Shown: positions 9,608 to 20,167 of the stretch, one piece after another
How the letters are laid out: every line of letters begins with the position of its first letter
How positions within the stretch are numbered: position 1 is the stretch's first letter
Assembly: GCA_001247695.2 (NCBI GenBank)
Contig: LGRX02034412.1
Span: 37,418 to 101,417, forward strand
Length of the DNA stretch: 64,000 nucleotides
From: Cymbomonas tetramitiformis
Taxonomy: Eukaryota; Chlorophyta; Pyramimonadophyceae; Pyramimonadales; Pyramimonadaceae
Reading direction: 5' to 3'
Translations under genes and position numbers: made by a program
The notes under the pieces: generated by a model
Seen by the model: the letters and a program-made list of their open reading frames with translations, nothing else
Databases searched by the model: none
What the model was told of the DNA's origin: nothing

Positions 9608-10287
9608 GCATAGACTTTGTCACTGGTCTCCCCACGACAGAGAGAGGTGTGAATGCCTTCGCCACATTTACATGTAAACTGAGTAAGATGGTGCACGTGG
9701 TCCCAATGGCGTATAACGATAGTTCAGCGGAGGTGGTGACCAGAATGTTCATGGATGCAGTGTGGCGACTGCACGGGGCCCCGATGAAGATTGTGTGCGA
9801 CCGGGATCCGCGCTTTCGAGATGCTCTGACTCAGGAGTTCATGCGATTAATGGGCGTAAAGGTAGCCAGCACCACCCCTTATCACCCGCAGAGTGATGGC
9901 CAGGCTGAGCGTAGTAACCACACCGTGGAGCGCATGCTGCGTTGTTATGTAGCAGAGAACCAGGAGGACTGGGACCTGTGGGTGGCTCCAGTAGAGTACG
10001 CCATCAATGACTCTAAGTCAGCAGTAACAGGGTTCTCACCATTCGAGCTGGTGTACGGACATGCGCCAGCAACCCAGTTGGACCTCTTCATGGACGCAGC
10101 ACTGGAGGGAGGAGCAAAGAGGAGAAAGGGAGGTCGCACGGCAGCGGACAAGCAAGGTACAGCACATCAGTTGGCCAAGCAGTTCGCGCAGCAGCTGCAG
10201 GCGGCACGAGAGGGTTTGCAAATGGCTCAGCAGCGTATGATGGAGCAGTTTGATGCTCGGCACCGGCTCCAGCAGTATACGAGGTGA
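9592..10287 (+). CDS. Gypsy integrase core (frameshifted from 5' part)
   Basis: This rve-type integrase core has VVSIDFVTGLPTTERG (D), KIVCDRDPRFRDAL (D) and HPQSDGQAERSNHTVERML (E). It also has the FSPFELVYGHAPATQLDLF segment usual for Ty3/gypsy integrases. It is in a different frame from the zinc region because of the base lost near 9593; copy 1 is in frame there. Its end at 10287 overlaps the next frame. In that next frame the text reads PAVYEVNDQVWVDGQ, so an ancestral frameshift lies just upstream. Copy 1 shares that lesion. Confidence 0.9.
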   Translation: MWEVVSIDFVTGLPTTERGVNAFATFTCKLSKMVHVVPMAYNDSSAEVVTRMFMDAVWRLHGAPMKIVCDRDPRFRDALTQEFMRLMGVKVASTTPYHPQSDGQAERSNHTVERMLRCYVAENQEDWDLWVAPVEYAINDSKSAVTGFSPFELVYGHAPATQLDLFMDAALEGGAKRRKGGRTAADKQGTAHQLAKQFAQQLQAAREGLQMAQQRMMEQFDARHRLQQYTR

Positions 10288-10654
10288 ATGATCAGGTGTG
10301 GGTGGATGGACAACACTTGACATTGCCTGGTGACAGGGGCCTGAAACCCAAGTTGCGCAAATTGCGGCACGGACCTCTGCGAGTAGTAGAATGTTTGTAC
10401 AGCGACAGGCAGCAGGAGTTACCAGTGCAGGACCGAGGAGCCCCGTCAGCATACAGACTGGAGTTGCCCGTGCACTGGAAGGTACATGACACCTTCACCG
10501 CAGACAGGCTCAGCCCAGTACAGCCAGGCGCAAATCACTTTGTCAGCAGACGGGAAGAGATGGCACCGCCACCAGTAATGGTGGAAGGGCAAAAGGAGCG
10601 CGAGGTGGAGCGCATCATCCGCACACGCTTCAGGAAGTTAGGCGGAAAAACTGG
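10284..10654 (+). pseudogene. Integrase tether and first half of chromodomain
   Basis: This frame carries the tether (NDQVWVDGQHLTLPGDRG and LRKLRHGPLRVVECL) and the first part of the chromodomain (EVERIIRTRFRKLGGKTG). The chromodomain is cut by the DNA transposon that starts at 10655; it resumes after 16343. The chromodomain would be expected to steer integration to marked chromatin, as in other chromoviruses. Confidence 0.88.
10652..10654 (+). repeat. 3-bp target duplication TGG (left)
   Basis: TGG at 10652-10654 is repeated at 16344-16346. The uninterrupted site (AAACTGGCGGGT) is present in copy 1 on the minus strand, so the duplication is confirmed by the empty site. Confidence 0.85.
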
Positions 10655-10689
10655 CCCTACAAAATAGGGATTATTCCAAAGGCTTGGAC
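10655..10689 (+). repeat. Left terminal inverted repeat
   Basis: This 35-bp terminus begins CCCTACAAAATAGGGATTAT. It pairs with 16309-16343 with mismatches at positions 13 and 26. Confidence 0.85.
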
Positions 10690-11740
10690 GGCACCATTCC
10701 GGGCGCCCGGAACCGTCCTGAAAATATTTGGTAAAATTCCAAGCCTTTGGAAACCGCCAGGAATTGCAAGGTGAAGCTTTGGGTTTTTCCCTAGGAGTCC
10801 TATGGGGTTCCAAGCCGATGTTCCTACGGGGTTCCAAGGGGCTGGACCGAAATTTGTTAGTCCAATGGGTCCTGGTCGATTCCAAGCCGTTGGACCTATG
10901 TCTTCGGATTACGTATGACCGAAGTCGTCGGTCCAAGGCGGTTCCAACGGTTTGGAATTCATTTTGGACAATTCCAAGCCTTTGGAACTTTCCAGTCTGA
11001 GGTCGGCAGTCTGAAATCGGAGGTTCAACGGCTTGGAACCCCATTGGACCGGTCTCCGCGCAGCACGGGCGTGGTTTCAAAAGATTCCAAGCCTTTGGAA
11101 CTTGCTAGTACGAGTAATGAAGCTCGAACCCGGAGGCTCAACGGCTTGGAACCCCATTGGACCGGTCTCAGCGCAGCACGTGCGAGGGTTTCAAAAGATT
11201 CCAAGCCCTTGGACCTTGTTAGTACGAGGAATGAAGCTCAAACCCGGAGGCTCAACGGCTTGGAACCCCATAGGATCGGTCTCTGCGCAGCACGGGCGTG
11301 GGTTTCAAAAGATTCCAAGCCCTTGGACCTTGTTAGTACGAGGAATGAAGCTCGAGCCCGGAGGCTCCACGGCTTGGAACCCCATAGGACCGGTCTCTGC
11401 GCAGCACGAGCGCGGGTTTCAAAAGATTCCAAGCCCTTGGAACCCCATAGGCCCAGTCTCTGGGCAACACGGGAGCGTGTTCCGAAATTCCAAGCCCTTG
11501 GAACTTCCCGATCTGAGAGCGGAACGCTATGAGCAAGTGCTTGATATATAGACTGATAATTCTCTGGACCGATCATTCTTGCTACGTGCAGTTCAAGACC
11601 GTCCAAGCCTTTGGAACGATTATGGAAGTGATATCTTATGGTGTCCAGGCTTAGTCCAATGGTTTGGAACCGCTTCGGAACTTGCGTTTGACGGATTCCA
11701 AGGCGCATCCAAGCCTTCGGAACCCCTTTGGAACTCCAGG
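10672..11740. repeat. Left subterminal palindromic repeats
   Basis: This block holds dozens of copies, in both orientations, of a short partly palindromic motif close to TTCCAAGCCCTTGGAA. Within it, about four units of roughly 123 bp (11030-11450) repeat with the marker CAACGGCTTGGAACCCCAT. In EnSpm/CACTA elements such subterminal motifs bind the transposase; that role is inferred here. Long open frames across the block are low-complexity artefacts. Confidence 0.8.
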
Positions 11741-12367
11741 TAAGTTAGTATTATCTGTACAATGCGTGTTATATATTACAGTATATTTACAACTGGTAGG
11801 TTCTGACTTGGCAGCACGTGGTGCTCAACGAGACCGATACACTAAGTGAAGTGACTTGGAAGCTGTTAAATTGGATCCAAGGCGCCCGTAGTCCCGGGTC
11901 CACTGTTGACCTTGTTCTGAGCAGAGTGCTACTCCGAACGAGGCTTGCCTCAAATCCGGCGACGCGTTAAAGCGGCATGCACCATCGAAGAAAAGCAATC
12001 CCTTTCGTGGGGCTGAGTCTGGCTCGTGTCCCTGTTCGAGACAACAACCACACCAGAGCACTCTTCCTTTCAGGAGAAATGCTCCTCGAAAATCGCACCC
12101 CGGTCTCTACCGGGCCCCAATCTTGTGGAAAGGGATGGACGATTTTCGAGCCTGGCCACTTCCGGTGTGCTACTCGTGTAGAGTAACCCACCCGTCGTGG
12201 TCAGTACTCTAACCGTCCAGCATCCCCATGAGGCTTCTATGACGGACGGGCACCAGGTGGTCCGTGCAGGCAAGATAATTGGCATTAATTGCCTGTATTT
12301 GCGAAGCACTCCAATTTAAGATATGCATCCCAAAGTCCGAAACCCAGTGTTCCGAAGCTGACCCACG

Positions 12368-12620
12368 AAATCTAACGTAGAGCAAAAAAACAAATCCAAA
12401 TTCGAAATCCAGGATCCCGAAGACTGAAATCTGAAATCTAACGTAGAGCAAAATCAGCCAAATCGAAATTTCGAAAATCTAACGTAGAGCAAAAAACAAA
12501 TCCAAAATTCGAAAATCCAGCATCCCGAAGACTGAAATCTGAAAATCTAACGTAGAGCAAAATCAGCCAAATCGAAATTTCGAAATCTAACGTAGAGCAA
12601 AAAAACCAAATCCAAAATTC
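12368..12620. repeat. Tandem repeat with CTAACGTAGAGCAAAA
   Basis: Five occurrences of CTAACGTAGAGCAAAA lie in alternating longer and shorter A-rich units (AAATCCAAAATTCGAAAATC types). No coding sense is seen. Confidence 0.75.
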
Positions 12621-12809
12621 GAAAATCACTTTCCAGGTCAATTTAACGTGACCGATACATTAAGTGATGGCTCTAAAGGTGTTCCAAAGGCTTGGACGAT
12701 GCTTGGACTCTTCTTCGTGGGGGAATCCAAGGTTGTTCCAAAGGCTTGGACGGGGCTTGGATATTGTTAAACAATGGTTCCAACGGCTTGGACGGGATTT
12801 AGAACTCAC

Positions 12810-13157
12810 CGAGTCGGACGATGCATACTCAATCGGGCTGAAGAAGTTTTCACGGATCTTCCGGAGCATCCGTTCGGCATGGTCATGAAGATATGTGTCA
12901 TCCTCGTGTTCTTCCTCTTCGTCCGTCTCTGATGGTGGATCCGTCTCACCGTCATCATTCACACTTTCGGCACCGTCAAGAGAGTCGTTTTCTTCATGAT
13001 CTCGGTCATTGGAGAGGCGTGCGACGGGCGGATGTAGGATCAAATGCCGCTTAATCTGTTTTTTGGAGTAGCAAAATCGGAGTCTGCATTGATCGCATGG
13101 GCATGGAGTGCCTTCCGCGTTCTCGTTTCGAGCTAGTCCACGCCTTTGCCTAGCCAT
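12810..13157 (-). pseudogene. TNP2-type transposase N-terminal exon
   Basis: The start is the ATG at 13157 (MARQRRGLARN). Residues about 17-45 read TPCPCDQCRLRFCYSKKQ then IKRHLILHP. This is a Cys/His motif like the transposase-associated N-terminal domain of TNP2/En-Spm transposases. An acidic stretch follows (TDEEEEHEDDTYLHDHAE). A strong donor, TCG/GTGAGT, ends the exon at 12810; beyond it the frame falls into palindromic repeat sequence. The catalytic body of the transposase was not found, so this looks like the remnant of a deleted gene. Confidence 0.55.
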
Positions 13158-13411
13158 TATTCCTGCGAATCCATGTAAGAAGTGTGAGTTGTCTGACCGG
13201 ACTTGTAAGGTTTTCAGATGCATTCCGGGCGCCCGGACCCATGGTCCGGCGCGTGGGAACGTAGTTCCGGGCGGTCGGAATTAAATACCTTCAACATTCG
13301 GCAAAAGTCCGGTTTGTCACCTTTACATCAGGGTTTCTACGTTTTTAGGCACAATCCGGGCGCCCGGACAGGCCAGGGATTACGGTGTCCATCGGTTTGG
13401 AAAAGCCATCT

Positions 13412-13755
13412 TAAAAATCGACTAGGTCCACTTCTGGGGATTAATCCAGAGGCTTGGAAGTCCATTGGAACTGGACATTTGCTCCCACTTGAAAAATTCC
13501 ATGCCTCTGGAATTCCAAAGTGAAGCATTGGAATCGCACAAAGTTTTTTAGAACGTTTTGAGGATTGCAAAAATCACCTAAGGACCAATATTCCAACGGG
13601 TTGGCCCACTCAAACCAATGGCATGGAACTTTTTTGGTAAAAATCGACTAGGTCCACTTCTGGGGGTTTATCCAAGCCCTTGGAAGTCCATTGGAACTGG
13701 ACATTTGCTCCCACTTGAGAAATTCCATGCCCCTGGAATTCCAAAGTGAAGCCTC
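13412..13755. repeat. Two direct copies of a ~115-bp repeat
   Basis: Copies at about 13412-13527 and 13637-13755 share AAAATCGACTAGGTCCACTT. Both also contain a CTTGGAAGTCCATTGGAACT core and the GGACATTTGCTCCCACTTGA segment. They carry the same TTCCA/TGGAA half-sites as the subterminal blocks. Confidence 0.75.
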
Positions 13756-14118
13756 TTATTTCAAAGCTTAATACTTGGCTGTTTTTTGTGTAAAAAGCCC
13801 AAAAAACAAAATTTCGGAAAATTTTCTGTTTTTTTGAAAAGTGGACATATGTTTGGCCCCGATGTTTTTGATATGCAGCGACGTGAAAAATGCAGAAAAA
13901 TTGTTTTCTACCGTCAATTGTGCACATCTTACGGGAAATTTCTAAAAATAGAGCTGCGACGAATTCTGTAGAAGGACTTGCTCCAAAAATAAAAAGCAAC
14001 AGTCCAGAAAACAGAAATATACAGTATAGCGATGGACTGCTCAGATCGAAGATTAAATTGGATTCGTCGTGCACGAATGGTTGGATCGACTGCTCAGTCT
14101 TTCGCCGTACGTAGTATA

Positions 14119-14235
14119 ATCGCGAGTAATCGCGAGTAATCGCGAGTAATCGCGAGTAATCGCGAGTAATCGCGAGTAATCGCGAGTAATCGTTAGTAAT
14201 CGCGAGTAATCGCGAGTAATCGCGAGTATCGCGAC
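14119..14235. repeat. Exact 10-bp tandem repeat CGCGAGTAAT
   Basis: About eleven head-to-tail copies of CGCGAGTAAT occur with one variant unit (CGTTAGTAAT). The period is exactly 10. Confidence 0.95.
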
Positions 14236-15384
14236 CTTTGAAGACGATGGATTTTCAAATGGCTAGACGAACGGTACTCTGTGACTGTGGACTGTGGACA
14301 CAGTGAAGACCCGACACTTTACAATACGGAACTTCATATTTCACCTCAACGCCGTCGAAGACTTGCAGTATTGTATGTCCAGGTTTGTACTGTAATTATC
14401 TATATGAGCTTAGCCGTGTCTTCTTTCTTCTCATTTTTCGCAAGATTACTTTGTGGAGATCTGCAGGAAATTCTCCGGTGACGCTCGGGTCCGGGACGTA
14501 AACGCGATTCCAGGAAGTCTGAAAGATCTCTGCGGCGGAGTTATTCAAACGGTACGGGCTCAATTCGCTGTGACACTGAGAATGCCGCAACGACAGTTCT
14601 TGAACGTACCTGCCGTTATCTAGCAGCCTTGCATGTTGCGCGCGCAGAGTTGTTTTCAGCATTTTGTTTGAAAACAGTTCAGCATCATCGTAGTAGCAAC
14701 ACCGTATCATTAATCCCACAAACCTGCACTTTTAAAAATAGCGTCAGCCCAAAATAGTACCGATGCTCGAGAATCGGCCATAACACGCCGGTATGTTTTC
14801 CACATATGCGTGTAGAACTGAGCTTTGTGTTTTACTTTTTCAGGGATTGGTACCGCCCGGGTCGAGAATTGCTCTATCGCAGGTAAGACTGTTTAAACGT
14901 TGGATCTGATTTGCGTTTCGTTGACTGAAGTTTATTATTTTACTTGCGGTTCGGCGTCTGATGAACGCTGATTTTGTTCTGTTTTACGGCATGTTCGCAG
15001 GTCGTGTTTCAAGTGCGTCGGTGCTTGCAATTAGCGGAACAGATTTCAATTTAAAAGTTTCAAACTAATTAGAGTAGTTTTAAGAGTAGTTTCGAAAGCT
15101 TGCAGCTTTCGGTAGAATCCCTGACTTGTGATAGCATTATTAGCCTGAACCTAGATCCCACGCACTTGTAACTCTGTCAAGTAATGTTATTTATCCAATG
15201 ATGATGACGTATTTGCAGCTTAGCATCGCAACCTTTAAACTTTCTGTGCACAGCATGCACACGACATCATAATGTATGTGTGCAAAGAAACATGAAAACA
15301 ATGTAGCAACAATTGCAAGTGTATTTTGGAACTGCGCAGTACCCCTTAACCCTGCATACCTGCATATTCTCACTGTAAATGTAT
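14236..15384. other. Transposon interior, no recognised gene
   Basis: A 107-codon open frame lies on the minus strand at 14396-14719, with a basic tail and no recognised motif. It could be a transposon exon upstream of the TNP2 fragment. The rest is AT-rich with no coding signal I can support. Confidence 0.4.
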
Positions 15385-16330
15385 TTGGAGCCATGGTTCC
15401 AAGTCTTTGGAACCATGTCCGTTTAAGCCTTTGGAGCCATATATGTTTAAGCCTTTTGGAAACGTTGTTCCAAATCGTTGGAAATGCGGTTCCAAGCGTT
15501 TGAAATTAATGAAATGTATGAAGCAAAATAAATGTATTTGGAACCATGGTTCCAAGCCTTTGGAACCTGTCCGTCCAAGCTTTTGGAAACATTGTTCCAA
15601 AGCTTTGGAACAATGGAACCTGGCCATGCAATTCTCGTTTAACAGATTCTAAGCCCCGTCCAAGCCCTCGGAACTCGCTTGGAACCTTAATTTAACAGCT
15701 TCCAAGCCCTTGGAATCACGTTGGAATCTCTGTTTAACTGAGTCCAAGCCCTATCCAAGCCCTTGGAACCCCCTCGGAAACTTCTTTTGACGGAGTCCAA
15801 GACCCGTCCAAGTCTTTGGAACCCCTTTGGAACCTGTTTTTTTGCAGCGTCCAAGCCCTTGGACCCTCCTCGGAATCACCGTTTGGCAGAGTCTAAGCCC
15901 CGTCCAAGCCTTTGGAACCCCATTGGAATGCCCGTTTAATAAGGTCCGAGCCCCGTCCAAGCATTTGGAACCCCCTTGGAATCGCCAATCTAAAAAAATC
16001 CTATGGGAATCCAAGCCGATGGTCCAAGCGGGTCCAACGGGGTTCCAAGCCGACGGTCCAAATGGGTCCTACGGTATTCCAAACCGACGGTCTAACGGCT
16101 TGGAAACCGATTGGAATTTTATGTAAATTCCAAGGGGGTTCCGAGGGCTTGGATAGCAAATGTCCAAGTCCAAGCCCTTGGACCGCGGCTTGGACGGGGC
16201 TTGGACCTGGACATTTGCTGTCCAAGCCCTTGGAATTCCCAGTGTTAACGCCAACGCCTCTCAAACACATACCTGTCCTACCGGGTCCTATGGGGTTCCA
16301 AGCCGACGGTCCAAGCCCTTGGAATAATCC
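15385..16330. repeat. Right subterminal palindromic repeats
   Basis: This mirrors the left block: many TCCAAGCCCTTGGAA-like motifs spaced irregularly, at intervals of tens of bases, often as GTCCAAGCCCTTGGAACCCC. The run continues into the right terminal inverted repeat. Confidence 0.8.
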
Positions 16331-16343
16331 TTATTTTGTAGGG
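16309..16343 (-). repeat. Right terminal inverted repeat
   Basis: Read on the minus strand it begins CCCTACAAAATAAGGATTAT. It pairs with 10655-10689 at 33 of 35 positions and is followed by the TGG duplication (16344-16346). Confidence 0.85.
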
Positions 16344-17379
16344 TGGCGGGTCAGTGCAGGAGTGGTTGACCAAGTGGAAAGGATTGCCACACAGTCACAG
16401 CCAGTGGCGGACCCGAGAGGACCTGGAGGGCAAGGGAGGCAGGTTGGAGCCTTTGAGAGCCTTTGAGGCCGATGAAGAGAAGCAGAGGAAGGCCCCAGAA
16501 AGGAGGCGTAGGGAGACGCACAACCAACAGCAGGAGCAGAGGGCTCAGCTCATGGCAATGAGAGCCCCCACCCCGAAGGTTTACAGTAAGGGTGCCAGTC
16601 AGGTCTATCAGCCGCATCTCACGACGGTGCAACATCCTGTGAGGATCCTCGTCCTCTTCTGTGGGACTGGGTCTGTAGACCAGCATTTCCAACGACAGTT
16701 CGACGGCTGCGAAGTGGTGACAGTGGATATTCTCCCTAAGTGGCAAGCAACATGCACCGAGGACATTCTCCACTGGAACTACAGGCTGTACCCCCGACAC
16801 TATTTCGACGTGATCTGGGCGAGCCCACCATGTAAGGAGTACAGCAAGGCCAAGACTAGGGGAGTACCGGACCTGGAGCTGGCTGATCGGCGAGTGAAGC
16901 GTACCCGGCAGATCATCGAGTACTACGATCCAGCATACTACTTCATTGAGAACCCGGCTGGAGATGCTCTGCGAGGGCTGCACACGCGATCTGTGATGAA
17001 GGGTTTGCCCGCTCCTCACCCCGTCTCCTATTGTAGGTATGGGACACCCTATATGAAACCTACACATATCTGGACGAACGCCGTGCTACCCGTACCCCTG
17101 CTGCAGTGTACCCAAGCAACACCATGTCCCGCGAGAGCTGTGCTGGGAAAGCACGAGAACACATCGCAGCAAGGAGTTTCAGCGTCCAGAACACGAGGCA
17201 TGGGGTCAGCGCAAGCAGTATACGCGATCCCCCGCACCTTGTTGCACCATCTGTTCTGTGGGCTGAAGTTGGGTAAGCGCATGAGCGAGGAAAGCGCAGC
17301 AGCAGTCATGGACCTCATCGCCACTCTGACAGCGCAGACGGACGAGATCCCGATGCAGGAACAAGATACTGGGGTCTAA
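16344..17379 (+). CDS. Chromodomain end and C5-cytosine MTase-like domain, copy 2
   Basis: This is the C-terminal part of the gypsy polyprotein after the transposon. It opens with the second half of the chromodomain (WLTKWKGLPHSHSQWRTRED). After a basic linker the MTase-like domain starts near 16642. Motif I is RILVLFCGTGSVD, VTVDI is the acidic strand end, motif IV is WASPPCKEYS (PPC at 16825-16833) and motif VI is YYFIENPAG. CRYGTPYMKPTHIWTN follows, as in phage-like single-domain enzymes of this superfamily. All core catalytic-type residues seen are present, so the domain could be active; the recognition domain is short or unusual. About 100 further residues end at the TAA. Confidence 0.87.
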
Positions 17380-17722
17380 AACCCTCAGGGCGCAAAGCAG
17401 CGCAAGACCCGCAGAGCGAGAGGAGTACCAGGGCGACAGAACCGTTTAAGCGTTGGCAGCGTAATTCGGGGACGGAGCCTCGGGAAACCTCCAGCGCGGA
17501 AGGGGACTCAGACCCAAGGACTGAGGGGCACGGGACCCAAGAACCCGAGGCTTAGAAGCCAGGGGGACTCAGACCCAAGGACTGAGGGGCACGGGACCCG
17601 AGAACCCGAGGCTTAGAAGCCAGCATCACTGTGCATGTTTGTTGATCCCCAGACAATGTAAATACAGGCGAACACTAGACGCTAGCGAGGACGTAAGCGC
17701 GCGCCTAAAAGGGGGGGAGAGT
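17380..17722 (+). other. Gypsy 3' region with 61-bp repeat and polypurine tract
   Basis: This holds two tandem copies of a 61-bp unit (17502-17623; GGGGACTCAGACCCAAGGAC) and a purine run AAAAGGGGGGGAGAG at 17707-17721. The purine run sits next to TGTGCTAG and is a convincing polypurine tract. Confidence 0.75.
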
Positions 17723-18480
17723 TGTGCTAGGGTAAGTCACGAGACAGAATGACGGCGTGTCAAAATGACGAGTGACGGGTACTATGACAGTCACCAATGA
17801 CAGGCATTTATATGACCAGATGACGAGAGTGTCTGACAGAAATGACTGACAGAAATGCCTGACCCGAAAGTGAGTTTTGAACATCTGCAACCACAGCAGA
17901 TCAGGTTGAGAGAATTGGTGGGAAACCATTCCAGAAATGGGGGGAACCATTTCATATTCAAACAGCCACACAGAACTGGAGGGAAACCAGGAGAGCCCCA
18001 GTTCTTGCCACATCATCAGATCTATGACTATTCAGCAATTCAGAGCAGAGATCATCGTATGACTGGCAGCTGCAGCCCAAGGGCTAAATGACAAGACCTG
18101 TCATAGGATATGTGAACATGAAGTGACTGAGCACTGTGACTGTCGAATTCGGATGAGATATGAGGGAATTCGAGTCGACATGTTACTACTTAAAGAGCTG
18201 AACAAGCTCTCATGTCAGTTTTTGAATTAGTTACACATTGGCACTGACCTCTGGTGTCTTGTAACTTCAAACAGTGAAAGGTCACCTAAGTTATACGAAA
18301 TATCTGACAGTATACAAAGTCTTCCGATATCAACCTATGGTCCCAGTACCATATTCCCTGTAAGTGTTACTTGCACCCTTGTGAGACTGGTTCAGTCCTC
18401 ACAACCGAACATATTCAGTCCTCGGTTGAAGTCACCGTGTAGCACTCTCGTTATAAGTCTACCCACGTGACCTGCTGACC
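17723..18480 (+). repeat. Gypsy 3' LTR (right end uncertain)
   Basis: It starts TGTGCTAGGG just after the polypurine tract. The first 150 bases are dense in TGACA/TGACG motifs, which could be regulatory. No second LTR is present for comparison, so the right end is an estimate. Confidence 0.5.
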
Positions 18481-20167
18481 GTAAGCTGTGCGCAGAGATA
18501 TAAGGGAAACTCAAGCAATGGACCAACAGCTCATCAACGACGCCGATGCCAAAGCGGATGTTGAGCATCGCGCGTTCGTGCCGCATACTAACGGTGGCCG
18601 TGGTGATCTGGATCTCCTGAATAATGACTCAATACGACATCCAAAATCGACAAATACGACACTGCCGTTGGTGAAAACCCGTCGAACTAAAGGTCGTTCT
18701 GTTTGAATCGTTCACGCATCAGTTGAGTCGAGTGTTGTGATGGGCTGTGCATGGTAGGGCTATTGACTGTGACCTTTTTAAGCTCATCGACCGACGGTCC
18801 TCCTAAGTTTGCATTGCTGCTAGTAATCAGAATGCCCAGTTGAGAGAGGCGACCTAACAGATACGCATGTTGGATTTAAACAAAAACTGTGTTCAGCCCC
18901 GCATACCGAAGCATGTTGGAAATCTCCGTCTGTTGATGACAATTTTACAATAACCTCTATCTTAAGGGTTCTTCTGCTTCATGGAGCGCGGACCGCTTTG
19001 GGGAAACGCTGTACGCATTATACCATGGATGTATGATATGCATCCCACACATATCAAGCAGCAGCAAGCGCATGCGGCAGTTTCCACGATTCCAAAAACA
19101 CTCACAATAACAACTATCACCCTCAAAATGGTACGTTGGATCCACAATAGTATTGACAGAATTATGCAGAGGTTATTACGAGATACCGACTTGCATATCC
19201 CGAGGAGGCTTTAGATTCCTGTGATCTCTTTGGATTCTCTAGGATATGACACCAAAACGTTTTCTCGCGGTTGAAAACCATCGATGATGATGCACACGTT
19301 CCCTGTCCTCGACGCTGCAGAATCGGTTTCGAGATAAAAACTGAATCGCTGTCTTCCCGATTACAGACAAAAGGCCGCGGGGGCAGGCCTTTCCAGAAAA
19401 TCCGGAAGATTCGGCAACCGGGGCATCTTCAGATTCCCTGAGACTGGTGCATACCTCACTCATCGTCCACTTCGAATCTCATTGCTTCCGACAATTCCAT
19501 GCTCCATGAAGTGAAGAAAAGGCAACCGGATTGTCCGATTGGTAGAAGTACACACATTATTGGAATGCAGTGACACCTGTTCGGTCTATGTACTTTCTAT
19601 GATTTTCAATCAGATTCAGATGTGATTTGTTCACTGGGAAACCTCCATGGAGATGGCAAGTGACTGGGAGGATAGCTATGAAATACACATCATTACCTTT
19701 TGCGTTCGTGCATTTCACCAGTTCATGTGTGCCACTTGCATTCAATAGGTTTCTTCAACTTCTGCTGTTACGATCTTCAATTTGTGCAATTATGTACATG
19801 TCTACTCGAGAAGATTGTTTCACCGCAGTATTTGCATAGCCTACCATTATCTTACTTCTATTGCGCTGCTGTGGATCATCTGGTTACAATGCAATTCTTG
19901 GTCACACAGCATATGCTATAAGCATATTTTTGGGTCAAATTCAGGGCTTTCGCATCTCTTATGTTACCCATCATTATATAACCCGCTTCCGCCAGCATAA
20001 TAATACGTGTGTGAGTGGATATCCTCCATGAACACTGTGCTGCTAGTATTGGGGAATCTCCATTTCAGGGAGGGAAACCATCCTTCTGTGTGTTAGGGAA
20101 CGAATGGCATGGATATTCTGTGCGCGCTGCTGGTTGCACTCCATTTGTCTCCTACATCAAGTGCCCC
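18481..20167. other. Intergenic, no gene recognised
   Basis: The stretch between the gypsy LTR and the hnRNP U-like gene has only short open frames on both strands without known motifs. I see no RNA gene or repeat structure here. Confidence 0.5.

Larger units (their letters stand above)
10655..16343 (-). mobile_element. EnSpm/CACTA-like DNA transposon, defective
   Basis: This 5,689-bp insertion sits in the gypsy chromodomain. It has 35-bp terminal inverted repeats with 33 matches, beginning CCCTACAAAATA, and a 3-bp TGG duplication. Both ends hold about 1 kb of short palindromes of the type TCCAAGCCNTTGGA. Subterminal repeat blocks, a 3-bp duplication, and a TNP2-type N-terminal zinc motif on the minus strand fit the EnSpm/CACTA superfamily. 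Only one transposase exon is recognisable, so this copy is probably non-autonomous. The termini start CCCTA rather than the usual CACTA. The interior holds several smaller repeats. Confidence 0.75.
6029..18480 (+). mobile_element. Ty3/gypsy chromovirus with two MTase-like domains (copy 2)
   Basis: This is the plus-strand gypsy copy: RT, RNase H, NPPF domain, integrase, tether, chromodomain, C5-MTase-like domain, polypurine tract and 3' LTR. Gag and protease are missing because the inverted arm joins at 6028/6029. The element is split at 10655-16343 by a DNA transposon. It carries a TAG stop at 8540, a one-base loss near 9593, and a frame change near 10270. The right-hand limit is an estimate, because the matching 5' LTR is not in the window. 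Confidence 0.85.

Noticed and set aside
11033..11551. Long open frames with repeated KIPSPWTLLVRG-like units
   Set aside because: They are translations of the transposon's subterminal palindromic repeats in several overlapping frames.
18488..18706. 72-codon open frame after the gypsy LTR
   Set aside because: No motif, and it starts in probable LTR-edge sequence; coding cannot be supported.
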